DNA of 64,000 nucleotides from Phaeobacter sp. 11ANDIMAR09 (GCF_001294455.1 NZ_LIKT01000014.1:49463-113462); one strand, 5' to 3'; positions 20,008 to 31,830 are shown, counted from the first letter of the stretch. Numbers and translations: made by a program. Notes: a model not told the origin generated them from the letters alone.

Positions 20008-20035
20008 GCCCCTGTTGACTGGACCAAACAGGGGC
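20008..20035. repeat. Perfect inverted repeat between the CoA-transferase and activator genes
   Basis: GCCCCTGTT (20008-20016) and AACAGGGGC (20027-20035), no adjacent T run. It could act as a weak terminator or RNA-stabilising hairpin after the CoA-transferase gene. Confidence 0.5.
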
Positions 20036-20070
20036 CAGGACGAGTATCGGCGAAAAAGCTAAAGGCGAGA

Positions 20071-21273
20071 TTACGCAGGGGACACTTTGTCGAGCCAGTC
20101 CAGAATAGCCTGTCGGTTGCCATCCAGGCGCGGCGCGGGGCCGCGAGTTTTGGGATCCTTTAGACCCGACAGCTTGATGGGGTTGCCCGCCGCCACATAG
20201 GCGGGGGTGCCATCTTCGTCCAGAACATCAACCACCATGTTGCGCGCCAGAATTTGCGGATCCTTCAGCACCTGGGCGACATCCTGGATCGGACCGGTTG
20301 GAATGCCCGCCTCGGTCAGGCGCGAAATCCAGAATGCACTGGGCCGGTCAATGGTCACGGCTTCGATCAAGCGTTTCAAAAGGCGCGCATTTTCACATCT
20401 GGCCGGATTGGTGGCAAAGCGTTTGTCCTGGGCCAGGGGCAGTTCCAAGGCGGCGCAAAGGCGGGCGAAGAGCGCGTCATTGCCTGCGGCAATTACAAAC
20501 AAGCCATCTTCGGCGTGAAAGGTCTCAAACGGGGTGATCGACGGATGGCGGGCGCCAGAGGGACGCGGGGCTTCGCCGGTGATCGAGGTGATGGCAATGG
20601 CATGTTCCAGCAGCGCCAGTTGACTGTCGAGCATGGCGATATCGACCTTTTGCCCGATGCCGGTCTTTTGCACCTGGAGCAGCGCTGCAATCACACCCTG
20701 CGCCAGGAACATGCCGGCCGCAATGTCCCCGATCGAGGCACCAACACGCACTGGATCCCGGCCACGCTCGCCGGTGATCGACATGACGCCACCGCGGGCC
20801 TGAACCACCATGTCGTAGGCCGGGCGTTGCGAGTCCGGGCCAGAGTGGCCAAACCCAGAGACAGCTCCATAAATCAACCTGGGGAAGCGCGCGTGCAGAT
20901 CTTCCCAGCCAAAGCCCAAGCGTTCCATCACGCCGGGTCGGTAATTTTCCAGAACCACATCTGCTTGAGTGAGAAGTCTATTAAAAACAATACTATCATC
21001 GGTGGACTTCAAGTCCAGGGCGATGCTTTCCTTGCCGTGGTTGATGGTGGCGAAATAGGCACTGTGCTTGCCTTTGAACGGTGGGAAGGAACGGGTGTCA
21101 TCGCCGTTGCCGGGGCGCTCCACCTTGATCACGCGGGCGCCCAGATCCGCCAGGGTCATCGAGGCATATGGCCCGGCCAGAACATGGGTCAGGTCGATGA
21201 TGGTGACCCCGGCAAGCGGCCCTGTGGTGCTTTTGCCCTGTAGGGCCGACGAGGGGAGATCTGGCGCTGACAT
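20071..21273 (-). CDS. CaiB/BaiF family CoA transferase
   Basis: 400 residues, family III CoA transferase: GVTIIDLTHVLAGPYASMTLADLGARVIKVE at the N-terminus, the catalytic Asp in RPAYDMVVQARGG, and GLFVIAAGNDALFARL later. It transfers CoA between carboxylic acids; the substrate is not predictable. ATG at 21273 with CAGGAGCGCCCG in front; the 20 upstream codons in frame have no support. Same strand as the corrinoid activator but 170 bases apart with a hairpin between, so a link is uncertain. Confidence 0.92.
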   Translation of the reverse strand: MSAPDLPSSALQGKSTTGPLAGVTIIDLTHVLAGPYASMTLADLGARVIKVERPGNGDDTRSFPPFKGKHSAYFATINHGKESIALDLKSTDDSIVFNRLLTQADVVLENYRPGVMERLGFGWEDLHARFPRLIYGAVSGFGHSGPDSQRPAYDMVVQARGGVMSITGERGRDPVRVGASIGDIAAGMFLAQGVIAALLQVQKTGIGQKVDIAMLDSQLALLEHAIAITSITGEAPRPSGARHPSITPFETFHAEDGLFVIAAGNDALFARLCAALELPLAQDKRFATNPARCENARLLKRLIEAVTIDRPSAFWISRLTEAGIPTGPIQDVAQVLKDPQILARNMVVDVLDEDGTPAYVAAGNPIKLSGLKDPKTRGPAPRLDGNRQAILDWLDKVSPA

Positions 21274-21478
21274 CGGGCGCTCCTGTGGTTCTGTTCGCAT
21301 CTGCCGCAGACATAGCGACTTTCTGTGAAACAACTTTGACGTAGATCAGCCTGCAGTGAAGGATGGGGAAACAGCCGTTGCAAATGCTGCGCCGCAGGAT
21401 TTCTTGGCCTGCGCCCTTTTCTATCCCAGACATCTGTGCAATAGGGTCACCGTCAAACGGGGTTTTGCATAGGGGTAG

Positions 21479-22930
<1,452 letters not shown>

Positions 22931-22978
22931 CTAGATTGGAAAGATGACGATGACCCTTTGTAGCTTTGGAGCCCGGGC

Positions 22979-24148
22979 ATGACCCCGGCTGCCCGCCAGC
23001 AGGCGGCCATCGAAATCCTTGATCTTATCCTTGATGGGGAAGCGGCTGAAAAGGCGTTGACCTCTTGGGGTCGGCGCAATCGCTATGCCGGCTCCAAAGA
23101 TCGCGCTGCGGTGCGCGATCATGTCTTTACCGCCCTGCGCTGTCGCCGCTCCTTTGCGGTGCTGGGCGGGGCGCAGACCGGGCGTGGCCTGGTGCTGGGC
23201 GCGTTGCGGGCCGCGGGAAGTGATCCCGAGACCGTGTTTAGTGGTCAGGGCTATGGCCCGAGCCCCTTGACGGAGGCCGAAAGAGCTGCCCCGGCCGATT
23301 TTGCCTCGGATGCTGAGCGTCTGGATATCCCTGATTGGGTCTGGCCCTCGTTCAACGATAGCCTCGGCGAAGCAGCAGAAGCCGCAGGGGTTGCCCTTCA
23401 GTCCCGCGCGCCTGTGCACCTGCGGGTGAATCTTCTGCGCAGCAATCGCGCTGACGCAATCGAGGCGCTGGCGGAGGAAGGCATTCTCTGTGAGCCACAT
23501 CCAGCCAGTGAAACCGCCCTGGAAGTGACCCAAGGCGGACGCAAAATCCGAAACAGTGATTGTTTTGCCGATGGGCTGGTTGAATTGCAGGATGCTGCCA
23601 GTCAGGCCGTTGTTGACCAGCTGCCATTGCAAGACGGTATGCGTGTGCTGGATTTTTGTGCTGGTGGCGGCGGCAAAAGCCTCGCCATGGCGGCGCAGGC
23701 TAAAATTGATCTCTTTGCCCATGATGCCAATGCCAGCCGGATGAACGACCTGCCGCTGCGGGCGCAGCGGGCAGGGGCCGACATCACCTGTCTGTCAGAG
23801 GATGAGCTGGAGAGCGCGGCGGCTTTTGATCTGGTGCTCTGTGACGTGCCCTGTTCCGGATCGGGTTCCTGGCGCCGCGCGCCGGAGGGTAAATGGCGCC
23901 TGACCCGCGAAATGCTCGATGAAATCCGCCTGTCACAGCGTCAAATCCTCGTGGATGCCGCCACATTGGTGCGCCAGGGGGGCCATCTGGCCTATGCAAC
24001 CTGCTCGATGCTGGACGAAGAGAACAGCGTTCAAATTCAAGAGTTTCTTGGCCAGAATACAGGGTGGAAGCAGGAAACCCAAGCCACCTGGCAGGTGCAG
24101 GATGGGACCGATGGATTTTTTGTCACCGTGTTGACGCATATCGGCTAG
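22979..24148 (+). CDS. RsmB-like rRNA (cytosine-C5) methyltransferase
   Basis: 389 residues. It has an N-terminal NusB-like helical region (about 1-80) and a Rossmann methyltransferase domain with the SAM loop DFCAGGGGKS (225-234). The two family cysteines are present: C292 in DVPCSGSGSWRR and C342 in YATCSM. It should methylate a cytosine in 16S rRNA (position 967 in E. coli RsmB). GGAG lies about 8 bases before the ATG. It is probably co-transcribed with guaB. Confidence 0.92.
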   Translation: MTPAARQQAAIEILDLILDGEAAEKALTSWGRRNRYAGSKDRAAVRDHVFTALRCRRSFAVLGGAQTGRGLVLGALRAAGSDPETVFSGQGYGPSPLTEAERAAPADFASDAERLDIPDWVWPSFNDSLGEAAEAAGVALQSRAPVHLRVNLLRSNRADAIEALAEEGILCEPHPASETALEVTQGGRKIRNSDCFADGLVELQDAASQAVVDQLPLQDGMRVLDFCAGGGGKSLAMAAQAKIDLFAHDANASRMNDLPLRAQRAGADITCLSEDELESAAAFDLVLCDVPCSGSGSWRRAPEGKWRLTREMLDEIRLSQRQILVDAATLVRQGGHLAYATCSMLDEENSVQIQEFLGQNTGWKQETQATWQVQDGTDGFFVTVLTHIG

Positions 24149-24185
24149 GGTTGTTAGGTAATTCGTCAGGAAATCTACATTTTCC

Positions 24186-24200
24186 TTAACGTGGCCTTAA
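24186..24200 (+). promoter_or_regulatory. CtrA-type box upstream of cckA
   Basis: TTAACGTGGCCTTAA is an exact TTAA-N7-TTAA match, 49 bases before the preferred cckA start. CckA is the kinase that controls CtrA, so this would be a feedback site. Position and spacing are seen; binding is inferred. Confidence 0.6.
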
Positions 24201-24248
24201 GCTTTTCACCGCGTTATGGCTGCTACCAATCCTGAAGATGGAGCCGAA

Positions 24249-26561
24249 ATGTCCGGTCGCCAAAATTCTGCCGTGCCTGCGCTACGGATCTATCACCCAG
24301 AACATCTTCGACTGGGAGCAACCTTGCTGTTGTCCGTCGGGTTGATGGTGGTGCCCAATTTTTTGGCCTTGCCGGACTGGATTATGCGCGGACTGCTTGC
24401 GGTTGGTCTGACACTGCTGGCGGTGGCTTTGTTGATGCTGTTTCAGGCGCGATTGCGGTTTAATGCTCGAGCCATGGCGGTTGAGCTGCTCACGGGGTTC
24501 ATCGAAAAAGATGCAACCCCCAGCTTTGTGACCGATGATGACGGAACAATTCATGCCTGCAATCAGGCAGCGCAGAACCGGTTTCAGGACAATAATCGGG
24601 AGACCCTGGCCGGAACCCTTCGATCGGTGCTGGCCAACCCTTCGGCGGTTTTGTTCCGGCTACAAAGCCGCGCAAGGTTTGAAGGCTCTGCCCGCGAGGA
24701 TATTGTGACCCGTCGCGGCCATGTTCGTCTTGCGGTGCACCAGATGCATGGTGGCAGCTTTCTGTGGCGGGTCGAGGATATTGCCGAACGCCAGTCCGGG
24801 CGGGGGGCGGAATCGGTGCCGATCCCAATGATTACCGTTGGGCGCACCGGCGCGGTCCTTTTCATGAACGAGGCCGCACGTAAACTGGTTGGTGAGCGCA
24901 TCAAATCCACGGATCGTTTGTTTATGTCCCTGCCAGTGGGCAGCGGCGAGGTGAACACCATCAGCACCAAAAATGGCCCGGTTGATGTCTTTGTGACGGA
25001 ACTGAACCGCACTCAGGGCCGCAGTGAGCTCTACCTGATGGAAGTGAATGGCGCCGAGCTGCAAAGCCAACAGACCAGTTTTGAACATATGCCGGTTCCC
25101 TTTATCAAACTGGCGCCTTCGGGCGATGTTCTGTCGCTCAACAAGATGGCGATGAGCATGCTGGGCGTAGAGAGCCGCGACAACCTGAAATTGGCGCAAC
25201 TGATGGAAGGCCTGGGGCGGCCAATGTCGGATTGGCTGCGCGATACGGCCGATGGACTGGCCTCGAACAAATCCGAATTCCTGCGGCTGTCGCGGCCTGA
25301 CAAAGAGGTCTTTGTTCAAGTGACGCTGACCCGCGCCGTGGAAGAGGGGAAAACGATCCTGATTGCGGTTCTGAATGATGCGACCGAACTCAAGACCCTG
25401 GAAGCGCAATTCGTGCAGAGCCAGAAAATGCAGGCGATTGGGCAGCTCGCCGGGGGTGTTGCCCATGACTTCAACAATCTTTTGACGGCAATTTCAGGCC
25501 ATTGTGACCTGTTGCTGCTGCGCCATGATCAGGGTGATCAGGACTATGGGGATCTGATCCAGATCCATGAAAACGCCAATCGTGCGGCCTCCTTGGTGAG
25601 CCAGCTCCTGGCCTTTTCTCGCAAGCAGACGCTGCAGCCCGAGGTCTTGGATGTTCGCGACACCCTGTCGGATCTAACCCATCTTCTGAACCGGCTGGTG
25701 GGTGAAAAAGTTACTCTGACGCTCAGCCATGATCCGGTGATGCGTCCGATCCGGGCCGACAAACGCCAGCTGGAGCAGGTGTTGATGAACCTGGTGGTGA
25801 ACGCGCGGGACGCCATGGCCAACGGAGGCGAGATCCGCGTCCGCACCGAGGCCATCACGCTAGACAAGCCGCTAAAACGGGATCGGGCCGTGGTGCCCCA
25901 GGGCAATTGGATCACTGTTAAGGTTAGCGACGTAGGTGTTGGTATTTCGCCTGACAAGTTGCAAAAAGTGTTTGAGCCCTTTTACACAACCAAACGAACC
26001 GGCGAGGGCACAGGTCTGGGCCTATCGACAGCCTATGGGATTGTGAAACAAACCGGCGGTTTCATCTTTGTTGACTCGGTGCCAGATAAGGGCACGCAGT
26101 TTACCCTGTTCTTCCCGGTCTATCAGGAGGGGGATGAAGATCAGTCCGTGGTCGCGGAAGCCGAAGCGCCCAAGGCGGCCCCTGCGCCTCAGCATGGCGA
26201 AGGTGTGGTACTTTTGGTCGAGGATGAAGCGCCTGTTCGTGCCTTCGCCTCGCGGGCGCTGCGGATGCGGGGGTATACGGTTCTGGAAGCAGAATCCGCC
26301 GAAGACGCGCTGCGGACGCTGGAGGATCCGGGCCTGTCGGTGGATGTTTTTGTTACCGATGTGATCATGCCGGGAATGGATGGGCCGACTTGGGTGCGTG
26401 AGGCTTTGAAAACCCGCCCAGACACGCGCGTTGTCTTTGTCTCGGGCTATGCCGAAGGCGCCTTTGGTGAGTCCGAGCCGGATGTGCCCAATTCGGTCTT
26501 CCTGCCCAAACCCTTCTCATTGAACCAGTTGACTGAAACAGTGCACGCGCAGCTGCACTAG
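24249..26561 (+). CDS. cckA: CckA-type hybrid sensor histidine kinase
   Basis: About 770 residues. Two transmembrane helices at the N-terminus are followed by PAS-like sensory segments. The HisKA domain has the phospho-acceptor in GGVAHDFNNLLTAI (His406). The HATPase has VLMNLVVNARDAM, DVGVGI and GEGTGLGLSTAYGIV. A C-terminal receiver carries its Asp in VTDVIMPGMDGP. CckA works through ChpT to phosphorylate CtrA and controls cell cycle, motility and gene transfer agents in alphaproteobacteria. ATG 24249 is preferred because GGAG lies 5 bases upstream; ATG 24216 in the same frame has none and would add 11 residues. Confidence 0.92.
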   Translation: MSGRQNSAVPALRIYHPEHLRLGATLLLSVGLMVVPNFLALPDWIMRGLLAVGLTLLAVALLMLFQARLRFNARAMAVELLTGFIEKDATPSFVTDDDGTIHACNQAAQNRFQDNNRETLAGTLRSVLANPSAVLFRLQSRARFEGSAREDIVTRRGHVRLAVHQMHGGSFLWRVEDIAERQSGRGAESVPIPMITVGRTGAVLFMNEAARKLVGERIKSTDRLFMSLPVGSGEVNTISTKNGPVDVFVTELNRTQGRSELYLMEVNGAELQSQQTSFEHMPVPFIKLAPSGDVLSLNKMAMSMLGVESRDNLKLAQLMEGLGRPMSDWLRDTADGLASNKSEFLRLSRPDKEVFVQVTLTRAVEEGKTILIAVLNDATELKTLEAQFVQSQKMQAIGQLAGGVAHDFNNLLTAISGHCDLLLLRHDQGDQDYGDLIQIHENANRAASLVSQLLAFSRKQTLQPEVLDVRDTLSDLTHLLNRLVGEKVTLTLSHDPVMRPIRADKRQLEQVLMNLVVNARDAMANGGEIRVRTEAITLDKPLKRDRAVVPQGNWITVKVSDVGVGISPDKLQKVFEPFYTTKRTGEGTGLGLSTAYGIVKQTGGFIFVDSVPDKGTQFTLFFPVYQEGDEDQSVVAEAEAPKAAPAPQHGEGVVLLVEDEAPVRAFASRALRMRGYTVLEAESAEDALRTLEDPGLSVDVFVTDVIMPGMDGPTWVREALKTRPDTRVVFVSGYAEGAFGESEPDVPNSVFLPKPFSLNQLTETVHAQLH

Positions 26562-26593
26562 CGCGTCTGGCCCGAGCCAGGGGCCGGGCGCGC
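26561..26593. terminator. Hairpin between cckA and the sulfotransferase-like gene
   Basis: A 13-pair GC-rich stem, GCGCGTCTGGCCC (26561-26573) with GGGCCGGGCGCGC (26581-26593) including two G-T pairs, loop of 7. The T tract is weak. Placed between convergent genes. Confidence 0.6.
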
Positions 26594-26613
26594 GGGTCTT
26601 TCGGCCAGAGCTG

Positions 26614-27207
26614 CTATGATATGCTGTCGTAGAGTGCAAATTCTTCCGGTTTTTTACGCCGATAGAGAGCCTCAACTTCAGGGCTCAACGACAGCTCCAT
26701 CGCGGGGCTGACATTGCGTTTTTGCAAGCTGAGCGTCACATCTAGGCGCTTTTTCAGGAACTCCTGAAGGGTCTTTTGGTCCTCATAACGGAACAAATGG
26801 GTGACATGACAGCCGTTTTTCTGAGTTTCCAGAAACTTGGCCTGGCTGCCGACATTGGCATAACCCGGCTGCTGTCCTTTGCAGTAGTCTCGCACGAATT
26901 GATCAAAACTGATGCCATGGGTGGCGTTTGCCTTACCCTCCATAAAGGGGCGCTGGCGGAACCGATACCAGCTGCCAAGCCAGCTTATCGGTTCGCGCAT
27001 GACAGCTGCCACCTCGAGTTCGACACCGCAGACGCGCTCATACATTGGGCGAATCCATCGGTTATAGCGGTACAAGGGCGCGTGTTTCAGTTCAGGCGGG
27101 TTGGTGATGGCCTGATCCGCGCGGGTTTGCAGAGCTTCCTGATAGGCTGATGTTCCGGTTTTTGGAACCGAAAGAAGAACCAGCCGCTCCTCGTAAAATA
27201 CCAACAT
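26614..27207 (-). CDS. Sulfotransferase-fold protein
   Basis: 197 residues. A PAPS-type 5'-phosphosulfate loop is seen as LLSVPKTGTSAYQ (K16, T17, S20). A 3'-phosphate-binding segment is seen as VMREPISWLGSWYRFR (about 70-85), with a later FRYEDQKTLQEFL. This suits a small sulfotransferase family protein; the acceptor is unknown. From memory, homologues in this group often carry the database name gamma-glutamyl kinase, which has no support in these motifs. The gene is alone, convergent with cckA and divergent from recA. Confidence 0.75.
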   Translation of the reverse strand: MLVFYEERLVLLSVPKTGTSAYQEALQTRADQAITNPPELKHAPLYRYNRWIRPMYERVCGVELEVAAVMREPISWLGSWYRFRQRPFMEGKANATHGISFDQFVRDYCKGQQPGYANVGSQAKFLETQKNGCHVTHLFRYEDQKTLQEFLKKRLDVTLSLQKRNVSPAMELSLSPEVEALYRRKKPEEFALYDSIS

Positions 27208-27328
27208 TAATCGCTCTAAACCCTTTGAAATATGGCAGTTGCAAGCAGTTTCCCTATCTTTATCATTTGGCTGCAGTTCTGAATAGGCGAAGTTTGTGTT
27301 TGCTTTGTTCTCTTTTTGGCCTCATAAG

Positions 27329-27343
27329 GAACAAGAGGTGAAC
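27329..27343 (+). promoter_or_regulatory. LexA (SOS) box upstream of recA
   Basis: GAACAAGAGGTGAAC is GAAC-N7-GAAC, the direct-repeat SOS box of alphaproteobacteria (same as GTTC-N7-GTTC on the other strand). It sits 57 bases before the recA start. Confidence 0.85.
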
Positions 27344-27399
27344 ACGGCAGGGATTGCCGCTCGCGCAGCTCTATGACACATAGAAGGGGACAGAGGACT

Positions 27400-28464
27400 A
27401 TGGCGGATCTTTTGACCATGAAAAACAAAGTAAGCGGTGACAAGCAAAAGGCGCTCGATAGCGCACTTGCCCAGATCGAACGGCAATTCGGCAAAGGCTC
27501 CATCATGAAGTTGGGTGACGGCGCCATTCAGGAGATCGAGGCCAGCTCAACGGGCTCGCTTGGCCTGGATATTGCTTTGGGGATTGGTGGCCTGCCCATG
27601 GGGCGGATCATTGAGATCTACGGGCCGGAAAGCTCGGGTAAGACCACGTTGACCCTGCACTGTGCAGCGGAACAGCAGAAAAAGGGGGGTGTCTGTGCCT
27701 TTGTGGATGCGGAACATGCGCTGGATCCGCAATATGCGGCCAAACTGGGCGTTGACCTCGACGAATTGCTGATTTCGCAGCCCGACACTGGTGAACAGGC
27801 GTTGGAAATCACTGATACCCTGGTGCGATCCGGTGCGGTCAATATGGTTATCGTCGACTCGGTGGCGGCGCTGACGCCGAAATCCGAACTCGAAGGGGAC
27901 ATGGGCGATAGCAATGTTGGCGTTCAGGCCCGTTTGATGAGCCAGGCGATGCGTAAGCTCACCGGCTCGATCAGCCGTTCCAACTGCATGGTGATCTTTA
28001 TCAACCAGATCCGGATGAAGATTGGCGTGATGTTTGGCTCGCCTGAAACCACGACTGGCGGGAACGCATTGAAATTCTACTCCTCGGTTCGTCTGGACAT
28101 TCGCCGCATCGGTGCGGTCAAGGACCGCGATGAAATCGTCGGCAATGCTACCCGTGTGAAAGTGGTGAAAAACAAAGTTGCGCCGCCCTTCAAGCAGGTT
28201 GAATTCGACATCATGTATGGCGAAGGCATCTCTAAGATGGGCGAGTTGTTGGATCTGGGCGTTGCCGCTGGCGTCGTGAACAAATCCGGTTCTTGGTTCT
28301 CCTATGGGGATGAGCGGATCGGGCAGGGGCGTGAAAACGCCAAACAGTTCCTACGCGATCATCAATCTATTGCCTATGATATCGAGGACAAGATCCGCGC
28401 AGCGCATGGGCTGGAGTTTGATCGTCCGGATGGTGGCGATGAGGATGATATTCTCGAGGGCTAA
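27400..28464 (+). CDS. recA: Recombinase RecA
   Basis: ATP-dependent strand exchange and co-protease for LexA cleavage. 354 residues, normal length. Walker [10 protein letters not shown] (75-83), the [15 protein letters not shown] Walker B (here [12 protein letters not shown]), the L2-loop region with GSPETTTGG, and the acidic tail [11 protein letters not shown] are all seen. ATG 27400 has AGAGGACT in front; nine codons upstream in frame are not supported. Regulation by LexA is indicated by the box at 27329-27343. Confidence 0.98.
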   Translation: MADLLTMKNKVSGDKQKALDSALAQIERQFGKGSIMKLGDGAIQEIEASSTGSLGLDIALGIGGLPMGRIIEIYGPESSGKTTLTLHCAAEQQKKGGVCAFVDAEHALDPQYAAKLGVDLDELLISQPDTGEQALEITDTLVRSGAVNMVIVDSVAALTPKSELEGDMGDSNVGVQARLMSQAMRKLTGSISRSNCMVIFINQIRMKIGVMFGSPETTTGGNALKFYSSVRLDIRRIGAVKDRDEIVGNATRVKVVKNKVAPPFKQVEFDIMYGEGISKMGELLDLGVAAGVVNKSGSWFSYGDERIGQGRENAKQFLRDHQSIAYDIEDKIRAAHGLEFDRPDGGDEDDILEG

Positions 28465-28500
28465 ACCTTCGGAAAATTTGATCAAAACGATCTTTCATGG

Positions 28501-28527
28501 GGGCGCAGCAAATGCTGCGTCCTTTTT
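28501..28527 (+). terminator. recA terminator
   Basis: GGGCGCAGCA (28501-28510) pairs with TGCTGCGTCC (28513-28522) with one G-T pair, followed by TTTTT. Confidence 0.85.
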
Positions 28528-28622
28528 ACGTTCATTGGCGGGGTACGGGCTGTGGACAGGGACTGGTTGGGCGGATAAACCTCTCTCCAACCTTGAACAT
28601 TGCCCGCAAAGGGACCCTCTCC

Positions 28623-31274
28623 ATGGCGACGCTGAACGATATCCGCTCCACCTTTCTGAACTACTTTGCCAAACAGGGGCATGAGATCGTCGACTCCAGC
28701 CCGCTGGTGCCGCGCAATGATCCCACCCTGATGTTTGTGAACTCAGGCATGGTGCAGTTCAAGAACCTGTTTACCGGGGTTGAATCCCGCGACTATCAAC
28801 GCGCCACCACGGCGCAGAAATGTGTGCGCGCCGGTGGTAAGCACAATGATCTCGACAATGTCGGCTATACAGCGCGCCATCATACCTTCTTTGAAATGCT
28901 GGGGAACTTCTCCTTTGGCGATTATTTCAAAGAAGAGGCGATCCCCTTTGCCTGGGAGCTGATCACCAAAGAATTTGGCATCGACAAAAACCGCCTGCTA
29001 ACCACGGTCTATCACACCGATGACGAGGCCTTTGCGATCTGGAAGAAACTGGGCGTGCCAGAGGATCGCATCATCCGCATCGATACAGCGGATAACTTCT
29101 GGCAGATGGGCCCCACCGGTCCCTGTGGTCCCTGCACCGAGATCTTCTACGATCACGGCGACCATATCTGGGGTGGCCCTCCCGGTTCCGCGGAGGAAGA
29201 GGGCGACCGCTTCATCGAGATCTGGAACGTCGTCTTTATGCAGAACGAAAAGTTCGAAGACGGCTCGATGACTCCGCTGGATATGCAGTCGATCGACACA
29301 GGCATGGGGCTGGAGCGGATCGGCGCGCTGTTGCAAGGCAGCCATGACAACTATGACACAGATCTGTTCAAATCCCTGATCGAGGCCTCGGCGGAAGTCA
29401 CGAGTTCTGACCCCTATGGCGATCAGAACGTGCACCACCGGGTGATTGCGGACCATCTGCGCTCGACCTCTTTCCTGATGGCCGACGGGGTGATGCCGTC
29501 GAATGTGGGCCGTGGTTTTGTGCTGCGTCGCATCATGCGCCGCGCCATGCGTCATGCGCATCTGTTGGGGGCCAAGGATCCGGTGATGCACCGTCTGGTG
29601 CCCGCCTTGGTGCAGCAGATGGGGGCCGCCTATCCCGAGTTGGGCCAGGCCCAGTCGATGATCGAAGAGACCCTTCAGCAGGAAGAGACCCGCTTCAAAC
29701 AGACCCTGGAACGGGGCCTGAAGTTGCTGGATGATGAGGTCTCCGCGCTGGATGAGGGGGCCGCACTTCCCGGTGCCACGGCCTTCAAACTCTATGACAC
29801 CTACGGTTTCCCGCTTGATCTGACCCAGGACGCCCTGCGCGAAAAGGGGCGTGAGGTCGACACGGACGGGTTTGACAGCGCCATGGCTGAGCAAAAAGCC
29901 AAGGCCCGTGCTGCCTGGTCCGGCTCCGGCGACAGTGCTGACAGCACAATCTGGTTTGATATCGCGGATAAACACGGTGACACTGACTTCCTGGGCTATG
30001 ACACCGAGGTTGCCGAGGGTCAGGTTGTTGCTCTGGTTAAAGACGGCGCAGAGGTCAGCGAAGCGGGGCAGGGTGACAAGGTGCAACTGGTTCTGAACCA
30101 GACGCCGTTTTACGCCGAATCCGGTGGCCAGGTTGGCGACAGCGGCGAGATCCGCGTTGAGGGCGGGCTTATCCGTGTCACAGACACCAAAAAATCTGCC
30201 GGTGTCTTTATCCATATGGGGGAAGTGGTTGAGGGGCTGGTCACCGCGGGCGCCCCGGCGCAGCTGGTTGTTGATCCGGCACGGCGTTCTGCCATTCGCG
30301 CCAACCACTCCGCCACCCACCTGCTGCACGAGGCCCTGCGCGAGGCGCTTGGGGACCATGTGGCCCAGCGGGGCTCGTTGAATGCCGATGATCGCCTGCG
30401 GTTTGATTTTAGTCATACCAAGGCCCTGAGCGAGGCTGAGCTGAGCAAGGTCGCTGCGGATGTGAATGCCTTCATCCGGCAGAACACCCCTGTGGAAACC
30501 CGCATCATGACCCCAGACGATGCCCGTGCCCTGGGCGCGCAGGCGCTGTTTGGCGAAAAATACGGGGATGAAGTTCGGGTGGTGTCGATGGGCCGGGCCC
30601 AAACGGGCAAGGGCAACGACGGGGAAACCTATTCGATCGAGCTTTGTGGCGGCACGCATGTGCGCCAGACCGGTGATATCGGCACCTTTGTCATCTTGGG
30701 AGATAGTGCCTCCTCCGCCGGGGTGCGTCGGATCGAAGCTCTGACCGGTGCCGCTGCCTTTGATCATCTGGAGCGCACTGCGGGTCAAATGGCCGAGATC
30801 GCGGGAACGCTCAAGGCGCAGCCCGGCGAGGTGATGGATCGTTTGAAATCCATGATGGACGAGCGCAAGGCGCTGCAGAATGAGATCTCCAATCTGAAGC
30901 AACAGCTTGCCATGGGCGGTGGGGCCGGTGGCGGCGCTGAAGCGAAAGAGATCGCTGGCAGGAAATTCCTGGCCAAGGCTCTGGAAGGGGTCTCTGGCAA
31001 AGATCTTCGCGGCTTGATCGATGCTCATAAGCAGAGCATCGGCTCGGGTGTGATTCTGTTGATTGCCGAGGATGGTGGCAAAGTTGCCGTAGCTGCGGGT
31101 GTTACAGATGATCTGACCAGCGATGTCTCTGCTGTTGAGGTGCTGCGCGCGGCGGTGCCTGCTGTCGGTGGCAAGGGTGGCGGTGGTCGTCCCGATATGG
31201 CCCAGGGCGGCGGCAAGGACTTTGCTGGCGCCGAAGAGGCAATCGCTGCGGCTGAAGCCTTTCTGGCGCGTTAA
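28623..31274 (+). CDS. alaS: Alanine-tRNA ligase
   Basis: 883 residues, full length. The catalytic N-terminal half opens with [18 protein letters not shown] and contains [19 protein letters not shown]. The editing domain has the zinc ligands in HSATHLLH and CGGTHV. A C-terminal glycine-rich C-Ala/oligomerisation part ends with [12 protein letters not shown]. Start at 28623, where the conserved MATLNDIR begins; the longer open frame from 28497 covers the recA terminator and is not coding. The recA-alaS order is common in alphaproteobacteria. Confidence 0.97.
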   Translation: MATLNDIRSTFLNYFAKQGHEIVDSSPLVPRNDPTLMFVNSGMVQFKNLFTGVESRDYQRATTAQKCVRAGGKHNDLDNVGYTARHHTFFEMLGNFSFGDYFKEEAIPFAWELITKEFGIDKNRLLTTVYHTDDEAFAIWKKLGVPEDRIIRIDTADNFWQMGPTGPCGPCTEIFYDHGDHIWGGPPGSAEEEGDRFIEIWNVVFMQNEKFEDGSMTPLDMQSIDTGMGLERIGALLQGSHDNYDTDLFKSLIEASAEVTSSDPYGDQNVHHRVIADHLRSTSFLMADGVMPSNVGRGFVLRRIMRRAMRHAHLLGAKDPVMHRLVPALVQQMGAAYPELGQAQSMIEETLQQEETRFKQTLERGLKLLDDEVSALDEGAALPGATAFKLYDTYGFPLDLTQDALREKGREVDTDGFDSAMAEQKAKARAAWSGSGDSADSTIWFDIADKHGDTDFLGYDTEVAEGQVVALVKDGAEVSEAGQGDKVQLVLNQTPFYAESGGQVGDSGEIRVEGGLIRVTDTKKSAGVFIHMGEVVEGLVTAGAPAQLVVDPARRSAIRANHSATHLLHEALREALGDHVAQRGSLNADDRLRFDFSHTKALSEAELSKVAADVNAFIRQNTPVETRIMTPDDARALGAQALFGEKYGDEVRVVSMGRAQTGKGNDGETYSIELCGGTHVRQTGDIGTFVILGDSASSAGVRRIEALTGAAAFDHLERTAGQMAEIAGTLKAQPGEVMDRLKSMMDERKALQNEISNLKQQLAMGGGAGGGAEAKEIAGRKFLAKALEGVSGKDLRGLIDAHKQSIGSGVILLIAEDGGKVAVAAGVTDDLTSDVSAVEVLRAAVPAVGGKGGGGRPDMAQGGGKDFAGAEEAIAAAEAFLAR

Positions 31275-31441
31275 AGATCCACAGAGGCGCTGAGCCTAAA
31301 TGCACATGAAAAGAGCGCTCGCAGTCATCTGACTTGCGGGCGTTTTGTCTGTTGGACCATTTGGTCAAAAAACTGATCGACCTTGGGGTGCAATTGCCTA
31401 TGCTGAGCCCAAAGCCCAGGCAGATTACCGGAGGATCCCAG

Positions 31442-31729
31442 ATGCCCGCACTTTGGATTGCACATGTTACCGTCACCGACGAAGAGGCCTATGGCAAATA
31501 TGCCAAGCTGGCCGGCCCGGCTGTGGCCAAGGCTGGCGGCGAGTTTATCGCCCGTGGCGGTCGCTTTGTTCAGCTGGAAGGAAAGGAACGCCCGCGCAAT
31601 GTGGTTGCTAAATTCCCCAGCGTTGAGGCCGCCGTAGACTGTTACAACAGCCCCGAATATCAAGAAGCGCTGAGCCATGCGCGCAACGCGTCTGAGCGCG
31701 AACTGATGGTTGTTGAGACCAGCGAATAA
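31442..31729 (+). CDS. DUF1330 family protein
   Basis: 95 residues, a dimeric ferredoxin-like alpha-beta barrel family: MPALWIAHVTVTDEEAYGKYAKLAGPAV, then FIARGGRFVQLEGKERPRNVVAKFPS, SPEYQEALSHARNASER. The biochemical role of DUF1330 is not established. The ATG at 31442 follows GGAGGATCCCAG, a strong ribosome-binding site. It has its own terminator, with about 170 bases after alaS. Confidence 0.88.
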   Translation: MPALWIAHVTVTDEEAYGKYAKLAGPAVAKAGGEFIARGGRFVQLEGKERPRNVVAKFPSVEAAVDCYNSPEYQEALSHARNASERELMVVETSE

Positions 31730-31756
31730 CTCAAATCCCATATTGATCTAAAGTGA

Positions 31757-31782
31757 AAAGGGCTCCTGCAGGAGCCCTTTTC
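31757..31782 (+). terminator. Terminator after the DUF1330 gene
   Basis: Perfect stem AAAGGGCTCC (31757-31766)/GGAGCCCTTT (31771-31780), TGCA loop. Could work on both strands. Confidence 0.85.
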
Positions 31783-31830
31783 CTATTGTGATACCGCGCT
31801 TTGACACCAAGGGCCTGGTACTGAAAAGGA

